64,000 nt of DNA from Cristatella mucedo. Lineage: Eukaryota; Bryozoa; Phylactolaemata; Cristatellidae. The stretch lies in contig WPIO01000006.1 of the NCBI GenBank assembly GCA_009760855.2, positions 10,101,001-10,165,000 of the forward strand. Direction: 5' to 3'. Under the pieces are notes generated by a model. It saw nothing but the letters and a program-made list of their open reading frames with translations. It was not told where the DNA came from and made no database searches. Made by a program: the position numbers and the translations under genes. Of this stretch, positions 45,180-54,417 are shown piece after piece; the first letter of the stretch is position 1, and the number at the start of each line of letters is the position of its first letter.

Positions 45180-45445
45180 TAATAGCGCCAACGGTTTATT
45201 GCACAAGGCACGGAGCAGCAAGATGTTCGACTGCCTACGCCCCCTTCTCACACTCGAGTCTCCACCCTCCTCCACTCCTCCCGTCCACCATCTCACCACC
45301 AGCAGGTTACCGGCCTGTGTATATACCACATCACAGGCGGACCACAGCTGTGCACCGGCAGACCCAGATGGTGGATCCACCATCTGGCCACCAGTGGGTT
45401 TCCAGATGGGCCTGTGTCCATGCCACATCACAGGCTCATCAGAGC
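45180..45445 (-). repeat. inverted repeat unit 2, LTR-like
   Basis: Read on the minus strand, this matches unit 1: 'cctgtgatgtggcatggac', 'ccagatggtggatccacca', 'ggtgcacagctgtggtccg', and 'tgtgcaataaaccgttggcg' at the end. It holds the 'cctgtgatgtgg' block twice, so it carries an internal duplication of about 100 bases. The pair is 1.2 kb apart. Confidence 0.6.
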
Positions 45446-46390
45446 AGCCGGCATACACTCAAACTACAAGAGATATTGTCTGCCTCTATGTTGTTGTCCA
45501 TCTTTTTGGTTAACTGCCAGTAATCTTAATTACTTTATTTATCTCGCAAAATGTCAAAATAAGCTTCACTCTGATAATGAAAGAGCCATGCACATGCATG
45601 ATATTTCATTATTTTGCCTATTAGGAAACAAAATAGATCACTCGATAGAGGATATTTCAATTCAGACCTTAATATAGAAGAACCAAAACTTACAACCGGC
45701 CCCCGTTTTGTGTATCGAAATCACACTGCACCAGGGAATCGATAATACAGCACAGCACGGCAGCATGCTGGGTAGCGGACATCCGGGGCCCCGAACGTCC
45801 ATTCGTAATAAACTAGCCCTACGGCCTTGTCTAGCAGCAGGACAGTAATAAACAAGCCAGCGAGCGACATTCCAGCTGGAATAAATGCGTTTATTGCAGC
45901 TCAGGGCTCGCTGATATTCCGACTACCAGATGGACGGGCGCCCGAGGGCTGACCCAGGTCATGAGCTGGCCGTCTGCACTTTGGCCACTTTGAACTGCTG
46001 GCCAGGCCACATTTTTTCCAGATGGAGGACTACACGAGCAACCGATTGGCACCGAGATTTCGGCTTACACGAGGCACCTGGCACTGATGCGGTTGCCATG
46101 CACGGTTTCTAGAAGCGGCAGTGTCAATGGCCAGACGATGCGTTGCTGGTGGCCCTCCTTGGGGTGAGGCACTTAGTAGCCGTCAGTACCGTCTGCCGAA
46201 ACCTTGCCCCTTGTGTAACCGCATAGGCATAAGCAGCAGCAGCAGCACACTTATTATTAATCGCACAGTACGATAGCTATCTGGAAGCGGCACACCCCCC
46301 CCCCCCACGATGAGAGAGAACCCGGCATTCTTCCCTGGTTAGCATCCGAGGGGTTCGGAGCCTTCGAGCTCTAACAAAATTGGGCTCTTT
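45446..46390. other. intergenic, host-type DNA up to the viral block
   Basis: No gene recognised. A run of 12 C (46,295-46,306) and a CAG-like triplet run (46,234-46,248) are present. Composition changes abruptly to AT-rich near 46,390-46,460. Confidence 0.45.
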
Positions 46391-46416
46391 TAGAAGTATT
46401 TCACAAAGGGGGCAAG

Positions 46417-46782
46417 ATGCTTCCTCCTGCTCCTGGGCAGAAGCCTCCTGAAGATATTGCTAATAGAGCAAGTATGAAACTTGAATACAGTGGATACGAT
46501 ATGTCTAGTCGTTCAACTATTGGTATAAGAATTGCATTTGGCACTAAACCAAGTATATTCTTTGATCAAAAGAATAAACGAATGAAATTTGGTAGTGTTG
46601 CTGAAATCATTCAAAAATTTGGAAATGACTTTGCTCTTACTGTAATTCTAGACGGTGGTCATGTAACTAAAGATACTTATAATTCAGACTAAAGATTAAA
46701 TATTAGATTGAAACTTGAACAAGTTAAAGTTTATGCTGTAGATAAGAAACATCAAGATAAGTTTAATCCTGCTGATTATTAG
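46417..46782 (+). pseudogene. viral-block unknown protein 1 (one in-frame stop)
   Basis: A 122-codon frame interrupted by a TAA at 46,690. The sequence after the stop continues as plausible protein (RLNIRLKLEQVKVYAVDKKH), so it is probably one gene. No domain is recognised. It converges on the phospholipase gene, and their ends overlap by about 20 bases. It lacks the TATAG motif before its ATG, so the 5' part may be missing or replaced at the element's left edge. Confidence 0.55.
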
Positions 46783-47614
46783 ACACTAAAAAATAAAAAC
46801 ATAAAAATACATAAACAAATAAAACAAAAAAAATTCGATTATATCTTTTTTTACTTATAGCTAACATTTTATCTACTGGATTCTTTGCATAATTAGTTAT
46901 CTTACTTATACTTGATGGATTTGATACTTTGTCTTTTAAGAAGTCCATTCCAAATTGACTATCTAAAATACCACCACCAATATTAAGACCAAGTCCTAAA
47001 CGACTTTTTGCGGCCATTATCGCGGCCACCGTTTTAGCATCATTACAAACGTAAGCCGGTTGACGAGGATCAAGAGAAATCCTAGCAGCAGATTCTGCAA
47101 GAACCATATCTGATAAATATCTTATTTCAGTTCTTTTTGGTTCTAACATATTACTTGTCTCCGTATAATCATTGTCATGGATTAGAGCACGTGCATCAAG
47201 ATCATTGACTCCGGTGTATCCTTGATCCATTCTTTTTCTAAACTGGGTGCCCGGGCCAGCATATGAATATGCACCTGTATTGTTAAAAGAACCACCTGGA
47301 ACATTTTCTGATTGCACACCTTTTGGTAATTTCAAATGAAACTCGCTACCACCTGATAATTTATTTATGAAATCTACGATACCACTTCCTTGCTTCCTAT
47401 TTGCTTTTAATTGTTTAATAGATAAATTCAATTGTAATCCAGTATAATTACTTCTACTTTTTTCTATTTTATTAAGTTGAGTATTAGTAAGAGGAATAGG
47501 AATGCTACCTGTCAAATCTGAATGCTTAAGTCTGATTGAGATAGGTTCCATTGATTTATGTATTAGTTTTAGTTGATGATCAGATAGAGTTAATTTAGTT
47601 TCATGATAAATCAT
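46763..47614 (-). CDS. parvovirus-VP1-like phospholipase A2 protein
   Basis: An intact 283-residue protein. Residues 118-123 (YAGPGT) form the calcium-binding loop. Residues 146-150 (HDNDY) hold the catalytic His-Asp pair. A downstream YLSDM (166-170) supplies the second Asp. This is the arrangement of the phospholipase A2 domain of parvovirus VP1, used in that family to breach the endosomal membrane; relatives occur in Polinton/adintovirus-like elements. Upstream lie three repeats of a pattern L-T/S-x-x-Q-L-x-x-I (residues 8-72), typical of a minor virion protein in such elements. The last 25 residues are a hydrophobic, aromatic stretch, perhaps a membrane anchor or a read-through extension. 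Function is inferred from motifs. Confidence 0.8.
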   Translation of the reverse strand: MIYHETKLTLSDHQLKLIHKSMEPISIRLKHSDLTGSIPIPLTNTQLNKIEKSRSNYTGLQLNLSIKQLKANRKQGSGIVDFINKLSGGSEFHLKLPKGVQSENVPGGSFNNTGAYSYAGPGTQFRKRMDQGYTGVNDLDARALIHDNDYTETSNMLEPKRTEIRYLSDMVLAESAARISLDPRQPAYVCNDAKTVAAIMAAKSRLGLGLNIGGGILDSQFGMDFLKDKVSNPSSISKITNYAKNPVDKMLAISKKRYNRIFFVLFVYVFLCFYFLVSNNQQD

Positions 47615-47626
47615 TTCTATATATAA
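47615..47626 (-). promoter_or_regulatory. TATAG motif before phospholipase gene
   Basis: TATATATAGAA abuts the start codon on the coding strand. Confidence 0.6.
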
Positions 47627-47654
47627 TAAAATAATTTAAATAGATAAAAAACAT

Positions 47655-47663
47655 TGTATAGAA
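47655..47663 (+). promoter_or_regulatory. TATAG motif before HNH-AP2 gene
   Basis: TGTATAGAA directly precedes the ATG at 47,664. The phospholipase and HNH genes diverge from a 49-base intergenic region that holds both motifs. Confidence 0.55.
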
Positions 47664-48207
47664 ATGAATCAAGATGAAATTGATGCTTTGAGAGAGCGTG
47701 TTAATGAATTATTAGCATATAATGCTTTTAGTGGAAAATTTACCTAAAGAGAAAATCGTGGTGGTTCTGCGAGAATTGGTGAAGAATCTGGATCAATCCA
47801 TCAAGAAGGCTATAGAATAATATCAATTGATAGAAAACTGTATCTCGCACATAGACTTGCATATTTAATAGTAACCGGTAAATTTCCACTTCATGAGATT
47901 GATCATATTGACGGAAATAAACTAAATAATTTGTTTAATAATTTACGTGAAGCAACATCAGGTGAAAATAAAAGAAATAGAGGAAGACAAAAAAATAATA
48001 CTTCAAAATGTATAGGTGTCTCTTGGTATGAAAGAGCTAATAAATATAGAGCTTATATTACAATAAAAAAAACGATTCCATTTGGGATATTTTGATGATG
48101 CAGCAGAGGCCGCTTAAGCTCGTGATATGGTTGCAATAAAACTTTATCTAGAATTTGCTCGACTAAACTTTACGTATTTTTTAACAGAAGACATTAAACT
48201 AGTTTGA
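47664..48207 (+). pseudogene. HNH endonuclease with AP2 DNA-binding domain (broken)
   Basis: A phage-type HNH-AP2 endonuclease. The HNH core reads HRLAYLIVTG, IDHIDGNKLNN and NLREAT, with the His-Asp-His-Asp and Asn residues of the metal and catalytic site. It is followed by an AP2/ERF-like segment, SKCIGVSWYERANKYRAYI and then, in another frame, LGYFDD. Such proteins are usually homing endonucleases of phages, self-splicing introns and large viruses. Breaks: TAA at 47,745 (where the family usually has Trp), a frameshift in an eight-A run at 48,065-48,072, and TAA at 48,115. The gene is not obviously part of the core viral set and may have been a selfish passenger. Confidence 0.8.
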
Positions 48208-48218
48208 TATTCAGACTT

Positions 48219-49326
48219 CTAATTGCTGCATCTTTGTTTTATTTTCACTAGTAACTTCTTAATTTCTCGGTCTATTTCTTCTGGAGTAGCACCTCTGGAA
48301 TAAAGAATCGATAAAAGCATAGCAGACTCACTTTTATAGTTGCACGTTTTTATACCACCAACTTAACTTGCTTCTACTTTTTTAATTGCATTCTTTAGCT
48401 CTGGAGAATAATCAACAGCTCCATCCTCCACTAATTTCCTTCCATGTTTTGTATAGCTCAATCGATTCTTTACTACTGAGTTTTGTACAGTTCCTGATAC
48501 ATCAATATCTGTACCTTGATTAATTAGTTCTACCATGCTCTTCAAATCACTAATAGCATTTGTTAGTCTTTCACTTTGTAAAGTTAGAGCGTCCATCTTT
48601 TGCTCGTGTGTTTTCATTGGAGGTGCTTTTGCAGAGAACATTGTAGTATCTATTAACTTTTTAATTAGACTGGCAATTGAAATAGCAGTTTCAGTTGCTC
48701 CTACTGCTGCAGCAATTGCACCAACGATAGCAGGAATTGCAGGAATAAACCCTCCACTTCTAACTTCTAAGAAATTCTTCGACCATGACTTTGGATCAAG
48801 TTGAGATGCATCCCATTTAATTTCTTGACCAAAAAAATCACTTAAAAATTCACTCGGATTCCTTTGCCATGGGTAATTATCTTTTTCTGCAGCAAGTAAT
48901 CATAGTATCATTAATCTTAAGACCTATTTCTAAAGATTCATTAACTTTTCTAATCCTTCTTTTTTCTGTCATTGTTTTCCAAAAGACTTGTCCATATTTA
49001 CCACTACTAATATCATCTACTATTTCTTGTGTAAATAAACTTAGATCTAGTGTTCCTGTAAATCCACTAAGAAATCCACCTAAAACATTAGCACCAGCAC
49101 CAATAGCTTTAAGAGATTGTAAAACTTTAGGTACTAATGTTGCAATCTTTTCAGAAGCTGCTAATGATAATCTTGTTGCAATTTTTGGAGCTAATTGTGT
49201 TACTACTTTCTCTCCTATGTTTGTAGCAGTTGTAATACCTTCTATTACTTCTTTACTTGTTTTAGTTCCTTCTTTTATATCTTCACCTACACCTTTTCCT
49301 TTTCTTGATCTTGTTTTTTTCATCAT
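48219..49326 (-). pseudogene. viral-block putative minor virion protein (one frameshift, one stop)
   Basis: About 369 codons. It begins with a basic stretch (MMKKTRSRKGKGVGED) followed by an alanine-rich amphipathic region. A frameshift at about 48,885-48,900 leads into a hydrophobic segment, PAIPAIVGAIAAAVGATETA (residues about 190-215), that could insert in membranes. Next comes a coiled-coil-like region with MDALTLQSERLTNAISDLKS. An in-frame TAA at 48,363 is followed by 47 further plausible codons (ATPEEIDREIKKLL). A basic N-terminus and a membrane-active helix are features of capsid minor proteins, but I know no clear family. It converges on the HNH gene. Confidence 0.55.
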
Positions 49327-49338
49327 ATATTATAAGTA
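49327..49338. promoter_or_regulatory. 12-base divergent start region
   Basis: Only 12 bases, 'atattataagta', separate two divergent start codons. Any promoter here must overlap coding sequence or serve both directions. The bases are TATA-rich but lack the full TATAG form. Confidence 0.4.
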
Positions 49339-50204
49339 ATGGGAAAAGTTAGAAAAGTTAATGGTAATATCTATACTAATATTGATGCAAATAATAATAG
49401 AGTAACTAATTAAGGATTTCCTGTTAATATTGGTGATGCTATAAGATTGGATTATGCTCTTAGTGCAAGTGCTGGTAACAATGTTATTCGTAACCCTTCA
49501 GGAGAAATAGCAAAAGTACCAAGCCTAACTGATTTATTACCAAAAAGGATGCAGTAATGAAATCACAATTGAATTGTAAGAATGTTGTTGGTATATTTGG
49601 TAATTCTGCTGATGGAACTGTTTACTCAGATCTAAGACCTTATAAAGTAATAAACTATGGATTACTAAAAAGTATGACGGCAGTATTTCAAGGTAAAGCA
49701 ATGGCAAGCATTGATATGGGAAATAAGAATATTATTAATGTAAAAGATTCTGATGTAGCAATAAAACAATGTGTTGATAGTAATAAACAAGTATTATTTA
49801 GATATTTAGGATTGAATTATAGTACTTATCCAAGTATATTTTATCTTGATATGTTAGGTTTAAATATTACTGCGAATGGAAGTACAGGAATTAAATTTCA
49901 ACCTCAACAAATTACACCTGGTGATATGCCTGTTATTGCACAAACAGGTAAGGTTGTTGCATATTCAACTAATCTTAAAACATTCTTTCCATGAGTATTA
50001 CCTAATTTTGGAATGGTATCTAATATTATGTATGCAACTATTAAAACTAATTCTTATTTAGAATTAACAAGTGATAATACTTATGGTGTAAGTGGTACAG
50101 TAGTTTTAATAATTAATATTGATGGTACATATAGATATGCTATTGATAAGTTTACAGTTGCAAGTGGAATTGCTTTTATTGATTTTATTGTTAGTATTGC
50201 ATAG
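49339..50204 (+). pseudogene. viral-block fibre-like protein 1
   Basis: About 289 codons with one frameshift. Its N-terminus, IDANNNRVTN followed by GDAIRLDYAL, fits the repeated N-x-I-x-N-L...D-A...Y pattern of phage tail fibres. A second such element (MGNKNIINVKDSDVA) follows, and then a beta-rich C-terminal part. Breaks: TAA at 49,411, a frameshift in the A run near 49,545, and TGA at 49,992. The second half is open for 145 codons from 49,557. It ends two bases before the next gene. A role in host attachment is likely by analogy only. Confidence 0.6.
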
Positions 50205-50206
50205 AA
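50200..50206 (+). promoter_or_regulatory. TATAG-like motif before fibre-like gene 2
   Basis: CATAGAA before the ATG at 50,207. Its TAG doubles as the stop codon of the preceding gene. Confidence 0.45.
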
Positions 50207-51110
50207 ATGTTAGGTTTTAGATAAAAAAAGTAAATGTGTTAGTGCAAAGAATTATATTAGGAAGACTGGTGATGTACTTAGTGGAAATCTAACTATAAAT
50301 GGAAATATTATAAAGAATTTATGAGATCCTGTTGATGTAACAGATGTTGTAAACAGAAAGTATACAGATGCTAACTTTGCTACAAAAGTTTCTAGACCTA
50401 CTACTTCTGATGGAGATGTTGATATGAACAATCATAGATTAGTGGATCTTGCTAATCCTATAAGACCTAGTGATGCTGCAACGAAAGATTATGCTGATAC
50501 TAAATTACCTATTACAGGAGGAACAATAAGAGGAAATTTAGTTGTAAATGGTGGAATTAGAACTTCAGTTCCATATGCCTGTGGAAATCCAGACCTTGAT
50601 TATACTGCTCCAAATAAAAAGTATATCGATGACAACTTCCTTAATTTACATGGTGGAATAGCTAATGATAATTTAGATTTGCAAAATAATTTTATTAGAA
50701 TTGTAAATGATCCTGTTAATCCTAATGATGATGTAAACCTTGGTTATCTAAATAAAATATCTGATGGAAATGTTGCAAAAATAACATTTAATGGAGTAAT
50801 AAATTCATCTCAATCGACAAATGTTTATGGAACAAACTATCAAGGGAAATGGAATGTTGTTATTGATGATATTGTAGTTCCTACTAGATCTTTATTTGTA
50901 ATTTCAACTATGAATGCAGCACCAAACGGATCACTAAAAATGCTAATTCCTCTTCTACCAGCAGGGACAAATTCTAGTTATTCACTTCAGTTATTTGGAA
51001 GTTATATTATCGATTCAAATAACAGATTAGTAGAAGGTTCACCAATTATATCTGGACAAGGTTTATTTGATAAAACAATAACTGTAACTGTTTGTATAGC
51101 AATATATTAA
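50207..51110 (+). pseudogene. viral-block fibre-like protein 2
   Basis: About 300 codons. At least four copies of the tail-fibre repeat are visible: LSGNLTINGN then DPVDVTDVVNRKYTD; MNNHRLVDLANPIRPSDAA then KDYAD; NPDLDYTAPNKKYIDDNF; and RIVNDPVNPNDDVNLGYLNK. A C-terminal beta-rich head follows (open from 50,424 for 228 codons). Breaks: a frameshift in the A run near 50,220 and TGA at 50,322. The repeat pattern is that of trimeric phage tail fibres, in which each unit adds a turn to the shaft. Confidence 0.65.
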
Positions 51111-51135
51111 AATTCTTTCTAGAAAAGATTTACAA

Positions 51136-52368
51136 ATGGATGGAACATTGAACTTTGATTCAAACAGAATAACAAATGTTGGAGAAACTGTTGATTTATC
51201 AAAATCAGTTAATAAACCATTTGCTGATAATAATTATCTAAGAAAAGACTATGATCAACATATAACTGGTAATTAATCTGCAAACTCAAAAAAAGTATGT
51301 AAGTATATCAGATCCTGTCAATGGAAGAGATGTTGTAACAAAAAATATCTTGAGACAAAAGCAGGTTTATATAATCAATTTGAAACAATAAATGGTGACA
51401 TAAGTGTTGATAGATTAATAATGAATAGAAGAGAACCAAATTTTAATAATTATCAACCTACTGATTTAATTTCAAATAAGTACATGCATCATTTCTATTT
51501 GAAATGTGGAAGCTTACCATTTGTTAGAACATTTATCAATAATATTGGTTTTATTGGATATTGGGGTAACTCGATTTCAAACAGTATAAATAATATCGGT
51601 GTGCCAACACAAGCATTTTCTTCTTCTACTAACGGTCAGCAAATTTTATCTAAATTATCATATGTTAACATAAAAAAACTAGTATACTCAAAAATACAAA
51701 TAAAAATAAAAGATATTGATAAGTCAACTAATAGAACTATTAAGGATATTGACAGTAAAACTAGATATATGACATATCATTAAACAAATATTGATAATTC
51801 ATTTTTATTTAAAGATGATAATAGAACAAGAGTAATCTATAAACTTGTAGTATTAGGAATTAGTATAGGTGTAAGAAAATAATTTGATAGTGATATTATA
51901 TTTTTAAAATGTAGCTATAAATTTAATTCACTAAATCTATACTATTCTGATCTACTCAATATAAAGTATTATAATATTGAAAATAACGATATGTTAGTAT
52001 TAAGTGAATCTATGTTTAATCTAACTATTTTCAATAGAGAAAGAACAAAAACAATTGCTTTCAATCTTATTTATCCTGTTTTGAATTATGGTACCATTTC
52101 AACACCAAGCGATTTGGACTATATCGAGATTTTGTTAGTTAATGGTGTAAAGTATTTACAATTATCGTCAAAAGATTTTTCTGGTATTAAATATAGTGCT
52201 ACATCAAGTGAATGGTTCACATCTATTGGTTACTTACCTTCTGTTCCACCTGATACTATAGATGAATTGTCTCCTACAACTACAACTGTAACTGATACTA
52301 CAACTACAACTACAGCTACAGCTCCATATGATCCTCCAATGGGGTATGGACCTGAAGATCCCCGTTAA
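51136..52368 (+). pseudogene. viral-block fibre-like protein 3
   Basis: 411 codons in one frame with TAA at 51,274, 51,781 and 51,880. A pair of compensating one-base shifts at A runs about 51,287 and 51,345 encloses a SISDPVNGRDVVTK repeat unit. The N-terminal DSNRITNVGETVDLSKSVNK is again fibre-like. The middle (51,421-51,783) resembles none of the other two fibre-like proteins. The C-terminus is rich in Thr and Pro (TTTTVTDTTTTTTATAP), like a stalk or mucin-like tail. The last codon overlaps the end of the converging gene. Confidence 0.55.
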
Positions 52369-52749
52369 ATCTTCCAATCCGTAGTCTCTTTAATCAATTC
52401 TTCATGTATATCAAAACTCTTTCCTGCAGCTATCTCTTTCTTTATTTGTTTAGTTCTATTTTTTAGAGTAGGCTTCAGACTTCATACTATTTATTTTTTC
52501 TATTTTTAAGTATTTAAGGAACTCTTAAAAGATTGAACCATCTCTAACTTTAGCGAATATATTTGCTATTTCTGGTTCAGAGTGATTAATTCAAAGTGCT
52601 TTATATTATAATACTAGTTTTATAGCTTTTAACAAAGTTGATCTGATGTCTACAATTCTACCCTTTGGATAAGAACAGATTTTAAAGTTTGAATACTGTT
52701 GACCTTGTACTTCTTCAAGACAGTCTTTACTTCATGTCTCAACATTCAT
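52365..52749 (-). pseudogene. viral-block unknown protein, heavily broken
   Basis: Reading from the ATG at 52,749 (after TTATATAGAAA), the frame is plausible protein (DCLEEVQGQQYSNFKICSYP, KGRIVDIRSTLLKAIKL, EPEIANIFAKVRDGSIF) but has TGA after codon 5, TAA and TGA near the middle, and a further TAA and frameshift near the end. No family recognised. It is the most damaged gene of the element, next to an intact one. Confidence 0.45.
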
Positions 52750-52759
52750 TTTCTATATA
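52750..52759 (-). promoter_or_regulatory. TATAG motif
   Basis: TTATATAGAAA directly before the ATG at 52,749. Confidence 0.55.
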
Positions 52760-52785
52760 ATGTTTTTATATTTTATTTAAATTAA

Positions 52786-53265
52786 TTAAACTGCGCTTGG
52801 ATCAGGTTGTGCTAGTGCTGCCTCAGCCGCTTTTTGTCTTGCACTTTTATTATCACTGGTACTTGGTAGAACTGCATGACACTCATCTTTAACAATGCCA
52901 GAGATATCAGGTTTAATTCCAGATACTCCAGAGATGACTGCAGAGATTGTTGGAAGTTGTGGTGCAATCCAAGTCGTATAATCGGAAATTTCACTAGGGT
53001 CATCGAGGAGGGCATCCACTTTAGATCTAACTCTTGACTCAAGTCCTGATAGAACTTTAGTTTGACAAGCACTAATAATTCTTTGTGCTTCAATATCTGC
53101 TTCATCGAGATAGAATTTCCTAACAGATGTGTCTGTCATAAGTGAAACATCAGAACTGAGTTGTTGTTCATCACATACTGTCATTCTTGACCTAACAAGA
53201 TAATCAACGTAAGATTTAAGTGCTACTGCAGAAGTTGCTAGCATTGGGTAGGTAACTGCTTCCAT
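52786..53265 (-). CDS. viral-block unknown protein, intact
   Basis: A 159-residue open frame with no damage. Predicted mostly helical: ADIEAQRIISACQTKVLSGL and ESRVRSKVDALL look amphipathic. A Pro/Ile/Val segment (APQLPTISAVISGVSGIKPD) and an Ala-rich end follow. No domain recognised. The start is supported by the TATATAGGAA motif. Confidence 0.6.
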   Translation of the reverse strand: MEAVTYPMLATSAVALKSYVDYLVRSRMTVCDEQQLSSDVSLMTDTSVRKFYLDEADIEAQRIISACQTKVLSGLESRVRSKVDALLDDPSEISDYTTWIAPQLPTISAVISGVSGIKPDISGIVKDECHAVLPSTSDNKSARQKAAEAALAQPDPSAV

Positions 53266-53277
53266 TTCCTATATAAT
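53266..53277 (-). promoter_or_regulatory. TATAG motif
   Basis: TTATATAGGAA directly before the ATG at 53,265. Confidence 0.55.
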
Positions 53278-53319
53278 AACAAGCAAAAATTACGTGCACG
53301 CACAAATTAAAAAGAAAAA

Positions 53320-53559
53320 TCAAATAAATTTTAACTTATTATAAATACTAGTATCAATAGAACCTATCATACTTTTATACTCATCTATTGTATCCTAAAG
53401 ATCCCAAACTTTAATTAAATCTGCAATAACTGAATCAGGCAACTTAGCAATATAAGAATATAGATTCTTATCATTATATTTAACTCTAAATTTTGTACAG
53501 GAAACGTTATATGCAATAATCTTAACACTTTCATAACAGAGGATTTTTGCTATATCCAT
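53320..53559 (-). pseudogene. viral-block small protein a (one TAG)
   Basis: 79 codons, with one TAG at 53,395 after codon 54 and a plausible continuation (DTIDEYKSMIG). The N-terminus MDIAKILCYESVKI resembles that of the next gene upstream (DVSRILSCEQSRE), so the two look like a duplicated pair. Function unknown. Confidence 0.5.
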
Positions 53560-53571
53560 TTTCTATATATA
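53560..53571 (-). promoter_or_regulatory. TATAG motif
   Basis: TTATATATAGAAA directly before the ATG at 53,559. Confidence 0.6.
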
Positions 53572-53597
53572 ACTTATAAAATGTATTCAATATAAAA

Positions 53598-53873
53598 TTA
53601 ATTAATTTGAACTCCTGGTTTTGTTTTTGGAGTTTTTGACTTCTTGTTTGCCTCTATAAGCATCTCATTTATCTTACTACGACTTTCCATTAGTTTATCA
53701 CATGTATCACATATATCTATAAGAATACTAATATATGAATTATCAATATCTAGAATGAATTTATCAAGTGAATGTGTAACTATTCGTTGATCTTCTCCTG
53801 TAAGTTTTTGAAGACAGATTTTAACTGACATTTCTCTAGATTGTTCACAACTTAAAATTCTTGAGACATCTAT
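53598..53873 (-). pseudogene. viral-block small protein b (start codon lost)
   Basis: 92 codons. By comparison with small protein a, the start lies at 53,873, directly after TGTATAGAAA, but the codon there is ATA instead of ATG. An internal ATG (53,831) leaves 77 residues. The body has LQKLTGEDQRIVTHSLDKF and a Lys/Pro-rich end (KKSKTPKTKPGVQIN). Function unknown. Confidence 0.5.
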
Positions 53874-53882
53874 TTTCTATAC
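53874..53882 (-). promoter_or_regulatory. TATAG motif before mutated start
   Basis: TGTATAGAAA followed by ATA. The conserved distance identifies the lost start codon. Confidence 0.5.
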
Positions 53883-53910
53883 ATGAAAATAAAATTTTAT
53901 TTAATTGAAA

Positions 53911-54214
53911 TTAAATCTCTTCACCTTCAGAGCTATCTACCAATCCTTCAAGGAATTCTTCATATGATTTAACTTCATCTTCAGTGAGATTTTCGTATTG
54001 TTTACCAAACAGAAGTTCTTCTAGATTTACCTCTTCATCTAATTCACTATCCATGTAAGATGAAGCTTCAGACTCGTAAGACTCAGATTCCTCTTCTGTT
54101 TCCATTGTTGGATCGTAATCAGGATCGTCAATTGAATCTTCTGAATACTCTGATTCACTATCAGAACTGGTTATATACATATATATCTGAAACTTGGAAA
54201 TCTTTGGGATCCAT
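53911..54214 (-). pseudogene. viral-block acidic protein
   Basis: An extremely acidic protein: runs such as SSDSESEYSEDSIDDPDYD and METEEESESYESEASSYMDS. It reads openly for 89 codons from 54,180. The motif-linked start is at 54,214 (MDPKDFQVSDIY), joined by a one-base frameshift near 54,170-54,180. Such acidic proteins may act as histone mimics or transcription activators, but no specific family is recognised. Confidence 0.5.
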
Positions 54215-54223
54215 CCTATAATA
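54215..54223 (-). promoter_or_regulatory. TATAG motif
   Basis: ATTATAGG directly before the ATG at 54,214. It helps choose the upstream start of the acidic protein. Confidence 0.45.
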
Positions 54224-54238
54224 GTAAAGATATTTTTG

Positions 54239-54391
54239 TTAATATATATTTAATTTCTCCATTGACTCGTATATTTCGATCTCTTCCTTTATAGAAACTA
54301 GCTTTTTATCATCTTCCTTTTTCTTTTTATCTGAAAATCTAACTTTCTTTACTGGTATTGTTTTAGTATTTTCAATCTTCCTTTTTGGCAT
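54239..54391 (-). CDS. viral-block small basic protein
   Basis: A 50-residue Lys-rich peptide, MPKRKIENTKTIPVKKVRFS and then KKKKEDDKK, ending NIY. The two basic clusters look like a bipartite nuclear localisation signal. Open and motif-linked (AGTATAG before ATG). Lies between the acidic protein and the polymerase. Function unknown. Confidence 0.5.
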   Translation of the reverse strand: MPKRKIENTKTIPVKKVRFSDKKKKEDDKKLVSIKEEIEIYESMEKLNIY

Positions 54392-54398
54392 CTATACT
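54392..54398 (-). promoter_or_regulatory. TATAG motif
   Basis: AGTATAG directly before the ATG at 54,391. Confidence 0.45.
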
Positions 54399-54417
54399 AA
54401 TATTACAAGTTTTATAA

